A stretch of 64,000 nt of DNA. It comes from Diorhabda sublineata. Lineage: Eukaryota; Arthropoda; Insecta; Coleoptera; Chrysomelidae. The notes beneath the pieces were generated by a model that was given only the letters and a program-made list of their open reading frames with translations, had not been told where the DNA came from and made no database searches. Position numbers and translations under genes: made by a program. Below are positions 46,661 through 58,841 of the stretch, piece after piece. The stretch covers positions 33,284,559 through 33,348,558 of the forward strand of contig NC_079476.1 in NCBI RefSeq assembly GCF_026230105.1. The letters are read 5' to 3'. Numbering within the stretch: position 1 is the first letter of the stretch; every line of letters starts with the position of its first letter.

Positions 46661-46956
46661 TATATAAACAACACCACTATTAGTGTTGAAACCTTTTTGT
46701 GTATAATCAATAAATGATAGACTTTAAATTAACATCTATATGCAATTTTTTTGCCTTTATTGTTATGCTTCAATTAACGCATACTCTCTAGTCCGAAAAT
46801 GTGTGTTCCAGTTATTAAACTCATTTAACAAATTGAAAAAAAATTATATTGACTGTAACTGATACATATCTCCTGTGTGCACTGTTTAGAATATTTGCAC
46901 TTCTAGTGAAATACTATCTAATATACCAACCTTTCACTGAAATATTCTCTCTGGAG
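46661..46956. other. Proximal upstream region of the cuticle-type gene
   Basis: About 300 bp of AT-rich sequence between the IS630-like relic and the TATA box. Regulatory sites are likely here by position, but none can be named from sequence alone. Confidence 0.3.
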
Positions 46957-46992
46957 TATAAAAGAAATGGTTCGTAATTCGGAATTCACTTC
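46957..46992 (+). promoter_or_regulatory. Core promoter: TATA box and initiator
   Basis: TATAAAAG at 46957-46964 is followed, 31 bp downstream of its first T, by TTCACTT with the expected +1 A at 46988. That is the canonical insect TATA-to-Inr distance. The predicted leader to the ATG at 47037 is 49 nt, short as in many cuticle-type genes. Confidence 0.6.
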
Positions 46993-47036
46993 ACTCTTAC
47001 ACTTTCGTGATTACCTTTCTTTCAAACATTGGAATC

Positions 47037-47048
47037 ATGATGTACAAC
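47037..47048 (+). CDS. First coding exon (4 codons) of cuticle-type secreted protein
   Basis: ATG ATG TAC AAC followed at once by GTAAGT, a near-perfect splice donor. The four codons (MMYN) end in phase 0 and join in frame to the exon at 58231, where the acceptor is also phase 0. Tiny first coding exons that carry only the start of the signal peptide are a recurrent arrangement in insect cuticle and secreted-protein genes. The support is the combination of TATA box, initiator, ATG, donor and a downstream exon that lacks a credible start of its own. The join itself is inferred. Confidence 0.6.
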
Positions 47049-48559
47049 GTAAGTAATTTTTTAATTCAAAATTGTTAATTCGTTAATGTTTCCAATAACC
47101 GACTAATTTCAACCTTAACATAATCTATAATGATTATTAAACAGTTAAAATAGTGGTTAAATTTGAGTAGATTAAAACTGATAACTTTATTTTAATTTTA
47201 TTCAAATAACGACAAAAGTTTTTAAATAATAATAATTGATTTTATTAATATTAGTGATTGGGATAATTCAGTTTTTTTTTTGTGAAAAATCAAATTTGGG
47301 TACATTTGCAATCAGAAATATTGCATGATGAATAAATTTGTGGATTGGAATATATGTTTAAAAAATTTATGAGTATCTATATAACAATTTTTTTAATTAT
47401 TATGATAAAAATAATAGGTAGGCTATCAATAAAATTATTAATATCATTATACGGTTTCTCACCAATTATCCAATTTTATAATAATGAGTTTACTCGAGGT
47501 TATTATAATAAAAATTATTTTATAATTGTTAAAATTTTTCAAACAATATGGTGAAACGAACATTGTTTAGTGATGCGAAAGTTTGTGGTCTGAACACAAA
47601 AAACGAAATTCGGCTGAGAGAACTTATTAAATCTTACTTTTTAATTTCGCGAAAACAAAACGGCTGTTTACCTAATTTAGAACATTTTATCTCTTATGTC
47701 AATACTTTTCTTACCTTGAAATACGGCTTTTCTTTCGTTTCAATTTGTTATGAAACATTTTATTTTATGTTTTCTTTGATGAATTCATGAATTTATATAA
47801 ATTTTGAATAGGTTATACGTGAATAATTTTTGTATTTTCCATCACGAAATTCATTCCTGTCGAAAAACTCTCCATAAATCATTTTTGTATTGAATAATTG
47901 CAATTTTTTCTTAAAAATAATTATATACGTTATTTCTTTTTTGACCAAATTAGAATCAGATTTTGATTCAAAGAATTTACTCAAATAGGTGTAATATAAT
48001 GAAATATATAGATTCATATCTGCAAAGCCATCCTACACTTTTTATTAAAATTTGATTTTAGCATACATTTGAAAGATTTATGGGTAAAAAATATTGAAAT
48101 TCATTTGGGGAGAGAAAAATGATTAAAAGCTACCACTGTATATTTGAAAATATCTTAAAAACATGAAGAGATATGAAAAAACAGTCGTAACAAGAAATGT
48201 GGGCAATTTCCTATAAAACCGTCCTGAATAACTTCTGCCAAATTGAAAATTTATTGTCCAGCCGCGCGGCATATTGCAAGGATAGAAAAATATGGATTTT
48301 TTCACAGCTACAAAGCCCAAAGGAAGTTATTTGTATCCAATTAGAATTTTATAGCTTAATTTATAAGAAAGTTGAAGAAATTTTAGTAGATTAACTGATC
48401 TCATGTGGAATCGTTTCAGTTTCTCAATACTGATACTCATTTTTTATATTTTTAAAACAAAAAAAAACAGTGTTCATGAAGAAAGTGAAATTGAGTGTAT
48501 ATAATACGATATAGTTCCGATCCTGACAAACGTGGGTAACTAAAAATATAATAGATAGT

Positions 48560-48900
48560 GAAGTAAACGTAATTAAGATGAATTTCCTATGAAAAATAGA
48601 AGAAAAAACTAGGACGGATAGAATACGATATCAATTTATAAGGAACAACTTACAACAAGAAACAATCAAAGAAAAAATGAATAAGATAACCTTAAGCTAG
48701 TTTGAACATTTAACAAGAATAGAACAAGATGAATTAGCAAAATATGGAAAGCAAGAACTACTGGAAAAAAGAGACGGGGAGACCAAGAGAACCATGGAAC
48801 GAACAAATTTCGGATATAGAAAAACAAAAGCCAATGCTACATGACAGGCGATGTATATATACAAATAATTGGTTAAAAGTGGTTATATAAGAGGAAAGAA
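48560..48900 (+). pseudogene. LINE C-terminal relic in the intron
   Basis: In broken frames the plus strand reads KTRTDRIRYDINL-like sequence, TIKEKMNKITLS then FEHLTRIEQDELAKYG, EKRDGETKRTMERTNFGYRK and LHDRRCIYTNNW. This corresponds to the tail of RTE/I-like LINE proteins (pattern KTR.DRIRN..IR..L....I..K....L.WFGHL.RM...R.A......GKR.RGRP..TW). 5'-truncated and frame-broken. Confidence 0.5.
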
Positions 48901-48934
48901 GGCTTGGCCTGAAGAGTGTTTCTTCTTCATAAAT

Positions 48935-49050
48935 TTATCATCATTGTCGCTTTGATGATTCAGAGCTGTTTAGGCAGAATGGAAAGGATTTTATTGCATC
49001 GATATGTAACTATGGATGAAACCTGAATATCTCTCTACACATCTGAATAA
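48935..49050 (+). pseudogene. mariner central scrap in the intron
   Basis: Two adjoining frames read ELFRQNGKDFI and LHRYVTMDET*ISLYTSE, the mariner block F...N..DFL.RYVTMDETW.HHYTPE around the first catalytic Asp. It is a close parallel to the scrap at 14.7 kb. Nothing else of the element is recognised, and 49051-49929 has only short unrecognised frames. Confidence 0.45.
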
Positions 49051-49929
49051 TAACAACAATGATCTAATTATGTTGTGTGCTCGAAGTGCTCGTAGTGCGC
49101 TTGTCATGTTTTGCTTAAAACGTTGGCATTGGAACGTTAATCAAGGAAAGTCGGTTTCAATGACCCTCGTCAAAGGATTACCTAACATTGGTACCAACAC
49201 TTGTAGCACAACGACACACACTTCTTGTGCTCTTGCGCGTTTTGGATGAAAAACCAATGTTACTAGTATTATCCAGTTTCTTTTAAAAGAATTTATATCT
49301 GTTGTATGCTGTTCATCACATTTTGCCACGTTTTCTTATCTTTTATTCGTCCAATGTCCAGCCAACATTGGAAGGTGAATATTGGCTCCATACATTGGTT
49401 GGTGGTAGTACCGACTTAATAGTACTGGACCCGACGATTTGGAGAAATAGAAAGCACCGAACAGTGAATATAAGTATTCATTATTGAAGAAGAAAATGAA
49501 AAAATACCAGCTCCCTTCGCTGGAGAAAAAATTCTTTCCCACCAAGATAGCCAATGGAATTGAAATCGAAATGCTATCGCACCTACTATATCGTCAAGAT
49601 GTGGCCCTTTTAGTTATCTCTGTACGAAAAGAAACATCAATCAAATGAGGAAAACATCGCTGTAATAACAACCTATTATGAGTCTAAAAAGAAATTATAC
49701 TTTAAAATGGTTGACAAAGCATTGATTTGATTGTAGTAGATAGTATCTTGGAAATAAATTGAGATTTGGAATAAGAACTATTATTAATAGGGCTAATTCC
49801 TTATTTATTCATATGTTAGAGATTCCCAATAGACCTAAAAATATTGAAACATCAAGCAAGCAAGCCAGATTCTTCGGTAGTTTGCATGACGGAAAAAATT
49901 CATGTCGACCTCAAGCAAAGTACGTATAT

Positions 49930-50120
49930 ACAAAACAAGAGCGGATACATACAGAATAGGGGAGGACCGACTGCCAAAAAACATTCAAGGAAGTGTCAAC
50001 CACCAGGAGATTAGCAAGCAAACCTCCAAATAGATAGACATCGACATCCCAAAATGGAGACTGAAGAAATTCGAGAATCCAGATCGTAAAATAAGTGGAA
50101 GAAGAAGAAGAATAGAAAAG
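49930..50120 (+). pseudogene. LINE 3' tail relic in the intron
   Basis: The sequence reads EDRLPKKHSRKCQPPGD in one frame and IDIDIPKWRLKKFENPDRK in another, resembling the R..DDRLPK.AL....PGKR..GRP..RW.D end of LINE proteins. It closes in a GAAGAAGAAG simple repeat at 50098-50112, a common type of LINE 3' tail. Confidence 0.4.
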
Positions 50121-51269
50121 AAAAAACGCTACTTTCAGAAATATCCAAATAATGACAATAAAATTTCGAAATGTGTGTTAATTAAAACATAATTTTCAAA
50201 TTAAGTTGTATCCAACAACACGAAATTATTATTAGCTAAATCAGAACGTCAATAATTATAACTTTCACTACTGTCTTTTAACAAGCTTCTGATAAGTTTT
50301 AATTGACTCATTGTATTATCCAAATCAATCAAGATCCTCTCTTGGACTAATTAATAAAACGTGATGAATATGATATGTTACCACCGTTTACTCGCATCAG
50401 AAATATGAACAATTTTCCTGTTTGTATATGTCATATATATTATTTGTTTAATTAAAATGTATCACTAATGAAATACGTGATTCAAAGCAACATTTATTTG
50501 TATATCGCGTTTGCGCTAAATGGATTTGAATTATTGGATTGCTGTTACAATGAATTTCAATTTTAAAATAACAAATATGTTTTTATTTTTATTGAAACAA
50601 TAGAAATAAACATTAAAAATAACATTGGTCAATATGAATTTGTTCTTGGAAACGCGTCTGATTAGAAATGATTTTTTTTCTGAAATCCTGTATCAAAATG
50701 AGTGCTTCATAAAAGAGATAGTCTCTATTGACCAATATTTCAATTACGATCTTGTTTTGTCTGAATTCCATTAGTTTGAAAGAATTTCTTGCATAAATAA
50801 CCATGATCGTAGGCGTAGTTTCATCAATAATAAATGAAGTATCCTATGTACGTCTACTAATTCAAATTTTTATAATTCTATAACTACTTTTGAGCACTTA
50901 ATATATAAAAAATAACATGAGCATTTACTACAATAGTGATTATAGTATCATTAAGAACATCAAGACATCGTTTACAGACAATATACTTTTCATACATTCT
51001 TACAAACTAAGTCGTAAATATGAAGCATGGTCTTTCTACTCTCTACTCAAGCCACAACGTCATCACCAATTAATCTTCATCCTATCGAATCTTAAGCAAT
51101 TAACCGGAAAAACAGCGCTGCCGTTCTTTTAATGGATATCCAGAAAGCTTCTGATTAAATCTGATATTTGTTAGGAAGCTTTTAATCAGCTGTCTGCCTA
51201 ATCCAATAATAGAATTGACATATTTATATGTATCTTTTCGTAAGTATGAAAATCAGTTAATTGTTTACC

Positions 51270-52300
51270 TCAATAATTCATCTCCCTCACTGGTGTCCCT
51301 CAAGGTTCCATATTAGTTCCCCTACTATACATAATTTATACGTATGAAACTTCAGCACCTGGATCACTTTTAGGAACGGTCCGATTATATCGTTTCCAAA
51401 ATATACTCGATTTATTCCGGGAAATCAAAGATGTCTCTCAATTCTTCAAAAAAAAAACAAGCCATCGTTTTTAACCATCCCAGCTCCCTAAGTATAAGAC
51501 TTTTTAGAGAAAGTTTTGAGGTCTGTAGTAAAGCTGTTTATTAGGAGTGCCATTTACTCACAATCTCAATTGGACGGTCGAAATGAACGCTGCTCAGGAC
51601 AGAGTACGGAGGCGAGTCTTTCCCATCAAATAACTTGGAAGAAAATTCGGACGAACCCAATTTCAAATATATAAAACCTATATCTGTCCCATATTGGAAT
51701 ATAGAGCAAACGCCTACTGCCCCTTTGCCAACCATCATCTCAGAAAGCTTTTATCTTGCCAGCAGTTTCTTCTCAGTTACTACTAATATATATAACCTCA
51801 ATTCCTAGCCTTCTAAATGACTTATGAGATGATTCGCGCCATAGAATCAAGCAATCATCGTTTTCTATTTTTGTTTTCTTTATAGTTAATCCTTTGCAAA
51901 AAGCACCCTCTCGGCATTAGATTACTACTAGCCGGTCCCTTTCCTCAAAGCTTAAAAGGGAACTTTCCTATTTCCACTACGGCTGATATCAACTGTCTAC
52001 GTAGATTTTCACCTAACGCCATCAAGTGAAAACCCTGCCTCACCAGTCGTCAGTCAAAGGTCTTCTGTGGTTTTGCTGCAACCTGGCAACCTCATTCATT
52101 AACCAAATGACCGACGATAGGAATTCATACAATCACAGCTGTACCCGTACTAATACCCACCGCATACGTGGGCAGACAAACACGCAATCAGCCAAGGACA
52201 CACGAAAAGAAACCCCTTTCAGAAATTTCCACAATCCCAGAGCTGCAGAGGAAAATCTTTCCTATATCAGTGCCAATTCTAAATATATAGCATATCTCAC
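51270..52300 (+). mobile_element. Jockey/CR1-type LINE reverse transcriptase relic
   Basis: The plus strand begins with a decayed palm motif (SLTGVPQGSILVPLLYIIY read across two frames near 51285), continues FRNGPIISFPKYTRF, then, near 51550, LGVPFTHNLNWTVEMNAAQD and QFQIYKTYICPILEYRANAY at about 51660, then CPFANHHLRKL. The order VPQGS.LGPLLY, LGV..D..L.W......, LYK..I.PI.EYA...W......... is that of Jockey/CR1 reverse transcriptases from the palm to the thumb. The FADD catalytic site between them has been lost by deletion or drift. The 92-codon frame at 52026-52304 may be the 3' part and is not recognisable. Confidence 0.6.
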
Positions 52301-53159
52301 ATGAAAATGTTTATATTCCAACTGAAAATAATCCAACCAGTCGCTCTCCCTCTATTTCTTTAGATTTCTTAATATAAATAAGTCATATAGAGATTTAGTT
52401 GTGATTACGCGTGTTTCCTGAACATCAATCAGATAAACATAACGGTTTTTCGACCAGTAAAATTTTATAATTACATAAACCAAACTACTGATATGAAATA
52501 TCTGGCGACAATAGTGCATAGTAATATTTTTTCAAGAAAATATAATTATCTAAGAAAGTCTAGAAATAAAGTGAATCATCAAATATATATATTTCAAAAT
52601 TTGTATTCGCATCAAACATTTCTCGACAAATATTCTTTTTTTACAACTAGTAGCTTTTGGAATTTTATGACGGATTTGCTAAGCTAACAAACAAGCTTAA
52701 CCAACAATCTAGCGGCCAAAAAATATCTCTAAATCTAAATTAACGCAATCTCCATAAAAAAAGATTCTCAAAATTTGGAAACAGGATAGAAAATGGCATA
52801 AATTAGATTTATTCATGTCGCGTTATAACCCTTAATAAACTTGATTACTTTCATCAGCTATTTGTCAAAGCTATGAGCTGGGATATACGAAAAATTTCGT
52901 GAATATTTTCAAATTATCAGTATGAAAGTCGTTCGCGTAATTTAATGAGTATCTAACTATACAAACATGTGAAAAAGTAAGGTAACTTCTTAAACAAAAC
53001 TTGTACAATAATTTAAATAACTGATATAAATATCATATATAATTATCAGTGAAATTTATAAATATCATCTCACTTATATTCTACTATTAATTTGATAAGT
53101 GTAGAATAATTATAATCGTCTTTATTGATGTAATTACACATATATCAAAATGGAATATA

Positions 53160-54000
53160 AGCTGAGCAGTAGAATACCCAGCCGGTATCAAACAAGGAGA
53201 CACCCTCAGCCCGATCTTGTTCATCATCATAATGGAAGAGATTATAGAGAGGTAAAGCAAGCTGGAAGAGGATACCGGATGGGAAACAAAGAAATAAAAA
53301 TAGTATGAAATGCTGATGACGCAGTGATCATCTCAGAAGACGAAGGCTACTGTATAGGTTTGAACAAATACCTAAAGCTTTTAACATGCAAATATCCCTG
53401 AAGAAAACAAAATCTTTTACAGTATCCAGAGAACACCGAGAAGATGTAAACTCGCAATACACGATCAGAGTGTAGAGCGAACATAACAAGTAATAGAAAG
53501 AATGAAGTGAAAGCTCGAACAACAAAGGCGTCATTAACATCAGGATACCTGAGAGATGCAATATGGCGGAATAAATATATGACTACCAGGAACAAAGTCA
53601 GATTATACAAGACCTGTGTGAGATTAGTAATGACATACGCGATAGAGACCAGAGTAAAGAACACCATAACTAAGCGGCTTTTAAGAACTACCGAAATGAG
53701 AACGCTGAGATAAATAGCGGGACACACAATATTTTACCACAAGAGAAATGATGAAATAAAGGAGATATGTGATATCCAGGATGTAGTGAGATGGGCGAGA
53801 AATCGGCGAAGAGAATGGAGAGACCACGTGGACAGAATTTCAGATGACAGGTTGGCAAAGATTGCAAAGGAAGAAAAACCGAATAAATTCTGCCACCAGG
53901 ACAAGATGGTATGAAAGCTGGTTTTCATCTGCCCAGCTGCAGGTAGGCAACCATTAATGCAAACACAACACTGAATCCTAATGTACGATGTAGGAGAAGT
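53160..54000 (+). mobile_element. LINE reverse transcriptase relic, palm to C-terminus
   Basis: The plus strand reads AGIKQGDTLSPILFIIIMEE near 53180, then IV*NADDAVIISEDEG near 53300, a frameshifted stretch, VKARTTKASLTSGYLRDAIW from 53507, RNKYMTTRNKVRLYKTCVRL, VMTYAIETR, LLRTTEMRTLR and then WARNRRREWRDHVDRISDDR near 53800. This is palm motif B (G..QGD.LSP.LF), the YADD site (here NADD, so the first catalytic-motif residue is changed), thumb and C-terminus of an RTE-like LINE. Closely similar C-terminal sequence is at 59.9-60.1 kb. Several stops; inactive. Confidence 0.7.
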
Positions 54001-54379
54001 CTGTATTGAACTCTTCACCAAAAATAGTTGTTAAATGCTTAGGAAGCTTTCGACTCTGGAAAACAAATTAAAACAAAACTTTTCTTTGTTGGGACCGGCT
54101 ACGAATAAACATATTATTCCACTTAAGTCCTGCAGTATTGTTTATAAAATATAAAATACTTTTTTCTTCGTTGTTGTATCATGTAAGAGTCGTTTGAAGG
54201 AATGTGAGAGAATGTAAGGGTTTAGTATCGAAATTTGCCGGAAAGTCAGCAACATATTGACAAGTCATCATGTTTCTTTGTCTAAATTATCGGCTTTCTT
54301 CACTTGTATTTAACATTATCATCATTGTTTATACAAATTTAACACATGATGACCTTCCTTACATATTCATTCTCTATTT

Positions 54380-54850
54380 CAGCCAATTGCTGTCTATTAT
54401 CAGCAGTTCGGGCCCATATTGTTCTAATTTTTTAATATCATGTGCCCTGCTCATTGCCACTTGAGTGCTTTTAATCTATTGATAACTTCCATAATCTGGA
54501 TCTTCTATCTCATCCACTCGATTCTCTCACGATCTTTTTTTGTTATTTCTAGAATGCGTCATTCCATAAATATCAATATTACTTGGATTTTTCTTATGAT
54601 ATCAATCTTTACTGGTTTGGTTTCGCTTCTCATGACTGGTAGTGTCAAACTGTCAGTAGTCAAACGCTTTCTTCTTGAACTAGAGTGGCATTCTTGATTT
54701 AAATATAATCGTGTTGCTAATTTGACTTTCTATTAATTACTGGAAGTAGATATCCAGATTGGTGTATTAGTTTACCCACGTATATGTTTCCTTCCACCAC
54801 TTCCATTGTTGTATTGTTTATTTGTAAATATTGTTGATCTACAATGTTGT
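54380..54850 (-). mobile_element. LINE reverse transcriptase relic in opposite orientation
   Basis: The minus strand from about 54820 reads, across frames, VGKLIHQSGYLLPVINRKSN, FKKKAFDY, LPVMRSETKPV, RNDAF*K-type sequence, RVDEIEDPDYGS and LKALKWQWAGHM. This corresponds to LINE thumb and C-terminus (pattern YLGQ.I......EI.RRI.LGW......, K...F..CVLPV.TYGAET.TL, RDRIRNE.IR, ALKW.WAGH.AR). It converges on the plus-strand copy that ends near 54,000. Confidence 0.55.
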
Positions 54851-56341
54851 TTTATGAGTATTGATCTATCTATCAGATTCTTGTACAATGGTAGCGAAAG
54901 TGTTGTCATTCATAAGCTCCCTTGTATACATTTATATATTTTTTACTAAACCTTATGACGAAAATATTCGTTCAAAGCTTGAATTATATCATTAAGCCTA
55001 CTAAGACATTTCTAATTTATAACTTTAAGAAGTATAGTTACTTACCGTCTATCTTATTCAATCGTTAGGTCTTACCTACAAAAAAAATTACAGTTAGACA
55101 GTGAAAAAGATAATGGTCCTATCTAATACAAGGTATTTAATTAAGACACTAAATGTAACACGCGAGATGAAGTGATATAATTAATTTTACGCTTTGGGAT
55201 TCCATGAAATATCCTGTTGATAGTTGTAATATAAAAAATCATTCATTTAGCTTTCATAATATGAGAACACAAGAAGATGAATAAAACGTATACGTTTTTT
55301 TGTATACCGTTTAAAGTCTATTTCCAATTTTCCATGTTTACCAAAATTATCATGATTAGTGACGGTCTTTGTTCATCCACTATTAGAACAATTTTTTCAA
55401 TATTCACAGTTTCCTAATGAATCGTGTTTAAGGTCTGATTTAAAAAAAATGAACGAATCGATTTTTTACAACTTCTATTTTTTTGCTGCAACGGTGTCGC
55501 GACAATAACGTGCAGCTTGAATTTAGCGAAGATTGCGTCATTCTCGCCAAGATTATCTTTGACGAGGGTGAGACAAGGCCTGACCCTTAAGGTAGCGAAA
55601 TGTGAAAGGCAAATAAAGCGCACACCACCAAGAATTACGCCTAGCTGTTAACTAAGAACATTTGAAAAATCAGTTCTTACCGATCACAAAAAAATTATTA
55701 TGAAAGTAGGTTAGGGCTAGGGTTTGGTTTTATCCGTCTGTCACATTCCGCAGTCCCAAGAGTCAGATCTTATCCCGCGCACATCAACCTGGCGGACTGT
55801 ACGCAATCTTAGCGTAAAAAAAGGAGATGTTGAAATCAAATTTTTGACATGCTTTTGAAGATGTGAAAATATGCAAGGCGTTTTAATTAAAAACAGAATT
55901 ATATGAGAATGAATTTTCAAACGTTCTTTTCTTTAAAATACGTCGATTAAATGAATTGAATTTGCTTTCTGATTATAGCACAAATAGAATCCTATCCAAA
56001 CTAAGATATCAGGTTATAGTTATGGATTTACACGCATTTTAATTGCGCATTATATACAAAAATTATTAGTTTACTTCGTTATTGACGCTTGCCGAGGCAT
56101 CTAGCTAAAATACCCCTTCAATGTTGGCTGTACAAGCGCTCAACGTATGCGTGGAAAAAATTCATAATAATGTCTCAATATTATTTGAAATAATGGCAGC
56201 ATTTTTGAGATACAGTTATAAAAAAGTTTAATTATATGCTATCATTATTTATGATGACTTTTTTTTGTATTCTAAAGAAAATTTATTATATTAGGGGAGT
56301 AAGGAAAGGTATCTACATGAAATTAATCCTGAACCTTTGAT

Positions 56342-57081
56342 ATACAGGATGTTTCTGAATTATTGCGACAAAATTCAGGAGGTGATTGCTTGTATGAAAA
56401 ATTTCTTCATCCCACCCGTTTCCAAGATATCAGATATCATCCCTAGAAGGTGAATAAAATTAGGTTTTTATTTTTGTTCTAAAATTTCAGTAATGCCAGA
56501 AACTTTGTATTTGTGCACTGACAAAGAGTTTTTTTTTTCCTATCACACTCACCATAAGAAATATACTAACGTGTACGGCAACCCATGACGAGTAAGCTAC
56601 TTTCATGTATTTTGGCTAGAGGTGGTTGTTTCCAGCATTTATTATGAATCGTATCACATTTTACATCTTTCCTGTTCCCCATTCAATTTATTAAAAAATA
56701 TATAAATTATGGTATTTAGGTATTTTTTTCTCTTTATTGGTTTTGAGAAAAAAATTCAAGAATAAAAAATGTTTTAGAATAATATAATGATTTTAAGCTA
56801 ATATTTTATTTCTCGAAACTTCATCTCATTATTCTTTACTCTTCTATAATGTAACAGGAATATTGAAAAATACCCATTGTTAGTGATTTGCAAGTGCAAG
56901 AAAATTACAGAATTTCAAGTTTATAGCTTTACGGTAATTTTAGAAAGAAAATAAAAGTTCAATTCTAGTCACCACCTTTTCAGGGTTACATCCGCAAAGG
57001 GTTGGGCTGAGGAAATTTTAATTTCATATGAGCAATCACCTTCCGAATTTTGTCGCATGAATTTAGAAATACCCTGTATAG
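56342..57081. mobile_element. Non-autonomous DNA element with about 55-bp TIRs
   Basis: Left end TATACAGGATGTTTCTGAAT, continuing TATTGCGACAAAATTC and GGAGGTGATTGCT. Right end read inward is TATACAGGGTATTTCTAAAT, continuing TCATGCGACAAAATTC and GGAAGGTGATTGCT. The ACAGGGTGTTTCTAAATT start is a recurrent insect transposon end. The 630 bp between are AT-rich with no transposase motif, so the element depended on a partner. The TA at each edge may be the target duplication. It lies in the predicted intron. Confidence 0.7.
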
Positions 57082-58230
57082 CATACCTCATATTTATACA
57101 AAAAATATTTATTTTCACGTGGAAATTATTTTGCTTAGTTTATGAAATTATTGTGGATAAATTCAGCTTGTCTTAACGAAATATTGAAAAAGTGACAAAA
57201 AAAATATATATTTCAAATAATTGATTTAAGTTTGAATATGTTTTGAGAAATTGCGGGGCAAGATTGTGGATTCACTCATAAGTAAACAACGGAACAAACT
57301 AAAGAAAATTATATACTAGACTTTCGTTAGACAAACTATGTATTCAAATTTATGTTCGCGTAATTCATTCTAAAAATAGACGTGTCTCAGTATTGTTTAT
57401 AATTCTTCAAAACGAAGAGAGAAACAATTTTATCCCGTAATTAGTTTTCGCACTGGGTGTAAAACAGCACAAAAATAACATATTCAATTATCAGTGCAAA
57501 TCGTTCTGCACATTTTTTTCCTCATTATAAAAGTGCGTTCAATCAACTTTTTCAAAATAATTACTTAATATCTGTAATTATCTTTAAAAATAAAAATCAT
57601 GACCGGAAGAAAGAGAGATCGCCAAGAACAAATAATGCCTTTCATTAACATCAAAATTCCAGTTCTATAACCAATTATAATGTCATTTCTAACAGTTTAC
57701 TTTCATCCGTTAATCCAATCGGAAAAGGTTCGCTCGAATTTTTTATTTTAGTTATTAACTTTCGAAGTAATTTAGTAAATTTTATGAAGGTGGCGAACCG
57801 TGACATTTTTATCTCGAAAACAAAAATAAAAACTAAATTAATAATTGAAATTTCTAACGTCGTGTTTTAAGCATGGTATTTATTTGTTATAAACATGAAT
57901 ACGATTTATTAGGAATATATTGAAAACATATTCTAAATAAAACATGAATAGAATTTATACCAAAAAAGAGAATTAGCAGTTTATTGATACAATATCTAGA
58001 GCAGAGCAGCTGCTTTGAGTACAAAAACGGATTTTAGAATTTACAAATTACTTTTAAGTTGGTGAGGTTTGTATTCTCTATCATTTATATTTCTAAGAAT
58101 GTATAAATTAGATAATGTAATGGAGAAGTATAAAAAATTTCATCCCTAATAGTCCATCCCTATAGTTTTAATTTGAAACTTATAAATATCGTATAATAAC
58201 CGAGGGATTAAAATGTATGTTTTGTTGCAG

Positions 58231-58752
58231 CAAGCCGCAATTGTTTTCCTCCTAGTCCTTAAAACGACTCTTGCCAGCGCCAGTGAGTTCAATCTAGGCG
58301 ATTTAGGAGATAGTCATGGATGGGGAGAGGACGCTCATTCCACAGTGGAACACAAATATGACTATACTCCCACTAACACTATAGAACATACAAAACCGGT
58401 TCACATACCAGTAATTAAGAAGACGGGAGTACCACATCCGCATCCAGTGGGAGTACCCGTACCACAAGTAGTAAAAGTTGGAGTCCCTCAACCTTACCCA
58501 GTTCATGTTAACGTGCCTCATCCTGTTGCAGTTCCTATTTACAAATTGGTACCACAAGAAATCGAAAAGAAAGTACCAATTCACGTAAACAAGTTAGTAC
58601 CAGTTTACATTAAAAAACCATACCCGGTAGTTTTGGAAAAACATTATCCTGTTTACATCGACAAACCTTACCCAGTACATGTGCCGGTATACAAGCACGT
58701 GTATCAGGAATCCAAAAAGAGCTATAGTGGATTTGAGAAACACCATCATTAG
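58231..58752 (+). CDS. Main exon of secreted His/Pro/Val/Tyr-rich cuticle-type protein
   Basis: This exon supplies 173 residues. With MMYN from 47037 the protein is 177 residues. The signal peptide is MMYN plus QAAIVFLLVLKTTLASA, with a hydrophobic core and an A-S-A cleavage site before SEFNLGDLGDSHGWG. Residues 40-60 are polar (YDYTPTNTIEH). From about residue 60 to 165 the chain is a degenerate repeat: VPHPHPVGVPVPQ, VGVPQPYPVHVNVPHPV, VPIHVNKLVPVYIKKPYPV, HYPVYIDKPYPVHVPVYKH. The C-terminus is SGFEKHHH. Alternating V/P/Y/H with no cysteine or globular domain is typical of structural extracellular proteins of insect cuticle. No RR chitin-binding consensus is visible, so it belongs with low-complexity cuticle-type proteins, though another secreted matrix role is possible. 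The ATG at 58213 lies in the acceptor tract and would add MYVLLQ; the spliced start is preferred. Confidence 0.75.
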   Translation, partial: QAAIVFLLVLKTTLASASEFNLGDLGDSHGWGEDAHSTVEHKYDYTPTNTIEHTKPVHIPVIKKTGVPHPHPVGVPVPQVVKVGVPQPYPVHVNVPHPVAVPIYKLVPQEIEKKVPIHVNKLVPVYIKKPYPVVLEKHYPVYIDKPYPVHVPVYKHVYQESKKSYSGFEKHHH

Positions 58753-58841
58753 GGAAAAGAATGAGGACTTTAACTTATTATGTGACTGTTGTTATTGTTT
58801 TTTGTTATATATGTTTTATCTATTAAGTTGTTATTTTTTTT

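Larger units (their letters stand above)
47049..58230 (+). other. Predicted 11.2-kb intron 1 of the cuticle-type gene
   Basis: Bounded by GTAAGT at 47049 and a pyrimidine-biased acceptor TTTTGTTGCAG ending at 58230. It contains at least five LINE relics, a mariner scrap and one element with long inverted repeats, and no other exon that I can support. Unassigned AT-rich stretches within it are 47049-48559, 49051-49929, 50121-51269, 52301-53159, 54001-54379, 54851-56341 and 57082-58230. At 57526 a second TATAAAAG precedes a 24-codon micro-ORF at 57599, which might mark an alternative promoter. Confidence 0.5.

Noticed and set aside
53328..53727. 126-codon hydrophobic minus-strand frame as a membrane protein
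   Set aside because: It is antisense to the LINE reverse transcriptase on the plus strand, whose motifs (QGDTLSP, NADD, thumb) explain the region.
54270..54697. Two hydrophobic plus-strand frames as a transmembrane protein
   Set aside because: They largely lie antisense to the minus-strand LINE relic at 54380-54850, and AT-rich antisense naturally gives Ile/Leu/Phe-rich frames.
55585..55602. CTTAAGGTAGCGAAAT resembling a large-subunit rRNA core stretch
   Set aside because: Only about 15 bases agree and the flanks do not match any rRNA order I know, so chance is likely.
58213..58230. ATG at 58213 as the start of the cuticle-type protein (MYVLLQ...)
   Set aside because: These six codons form the acceptor tract TATGTTTTGTTGCAG. 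The upstream MMYN exon with TATA box, initiator and GTAAGT explains the start better, though an unspliced start is not excluded.
58303..58584. 93-codon minus-strand open frame inside the cuticle-type exon
   Set aside because: It is the complement of the repetitive PYPV/HV coding sequence and its W/Y/R/N-rich product has no sense of its own.
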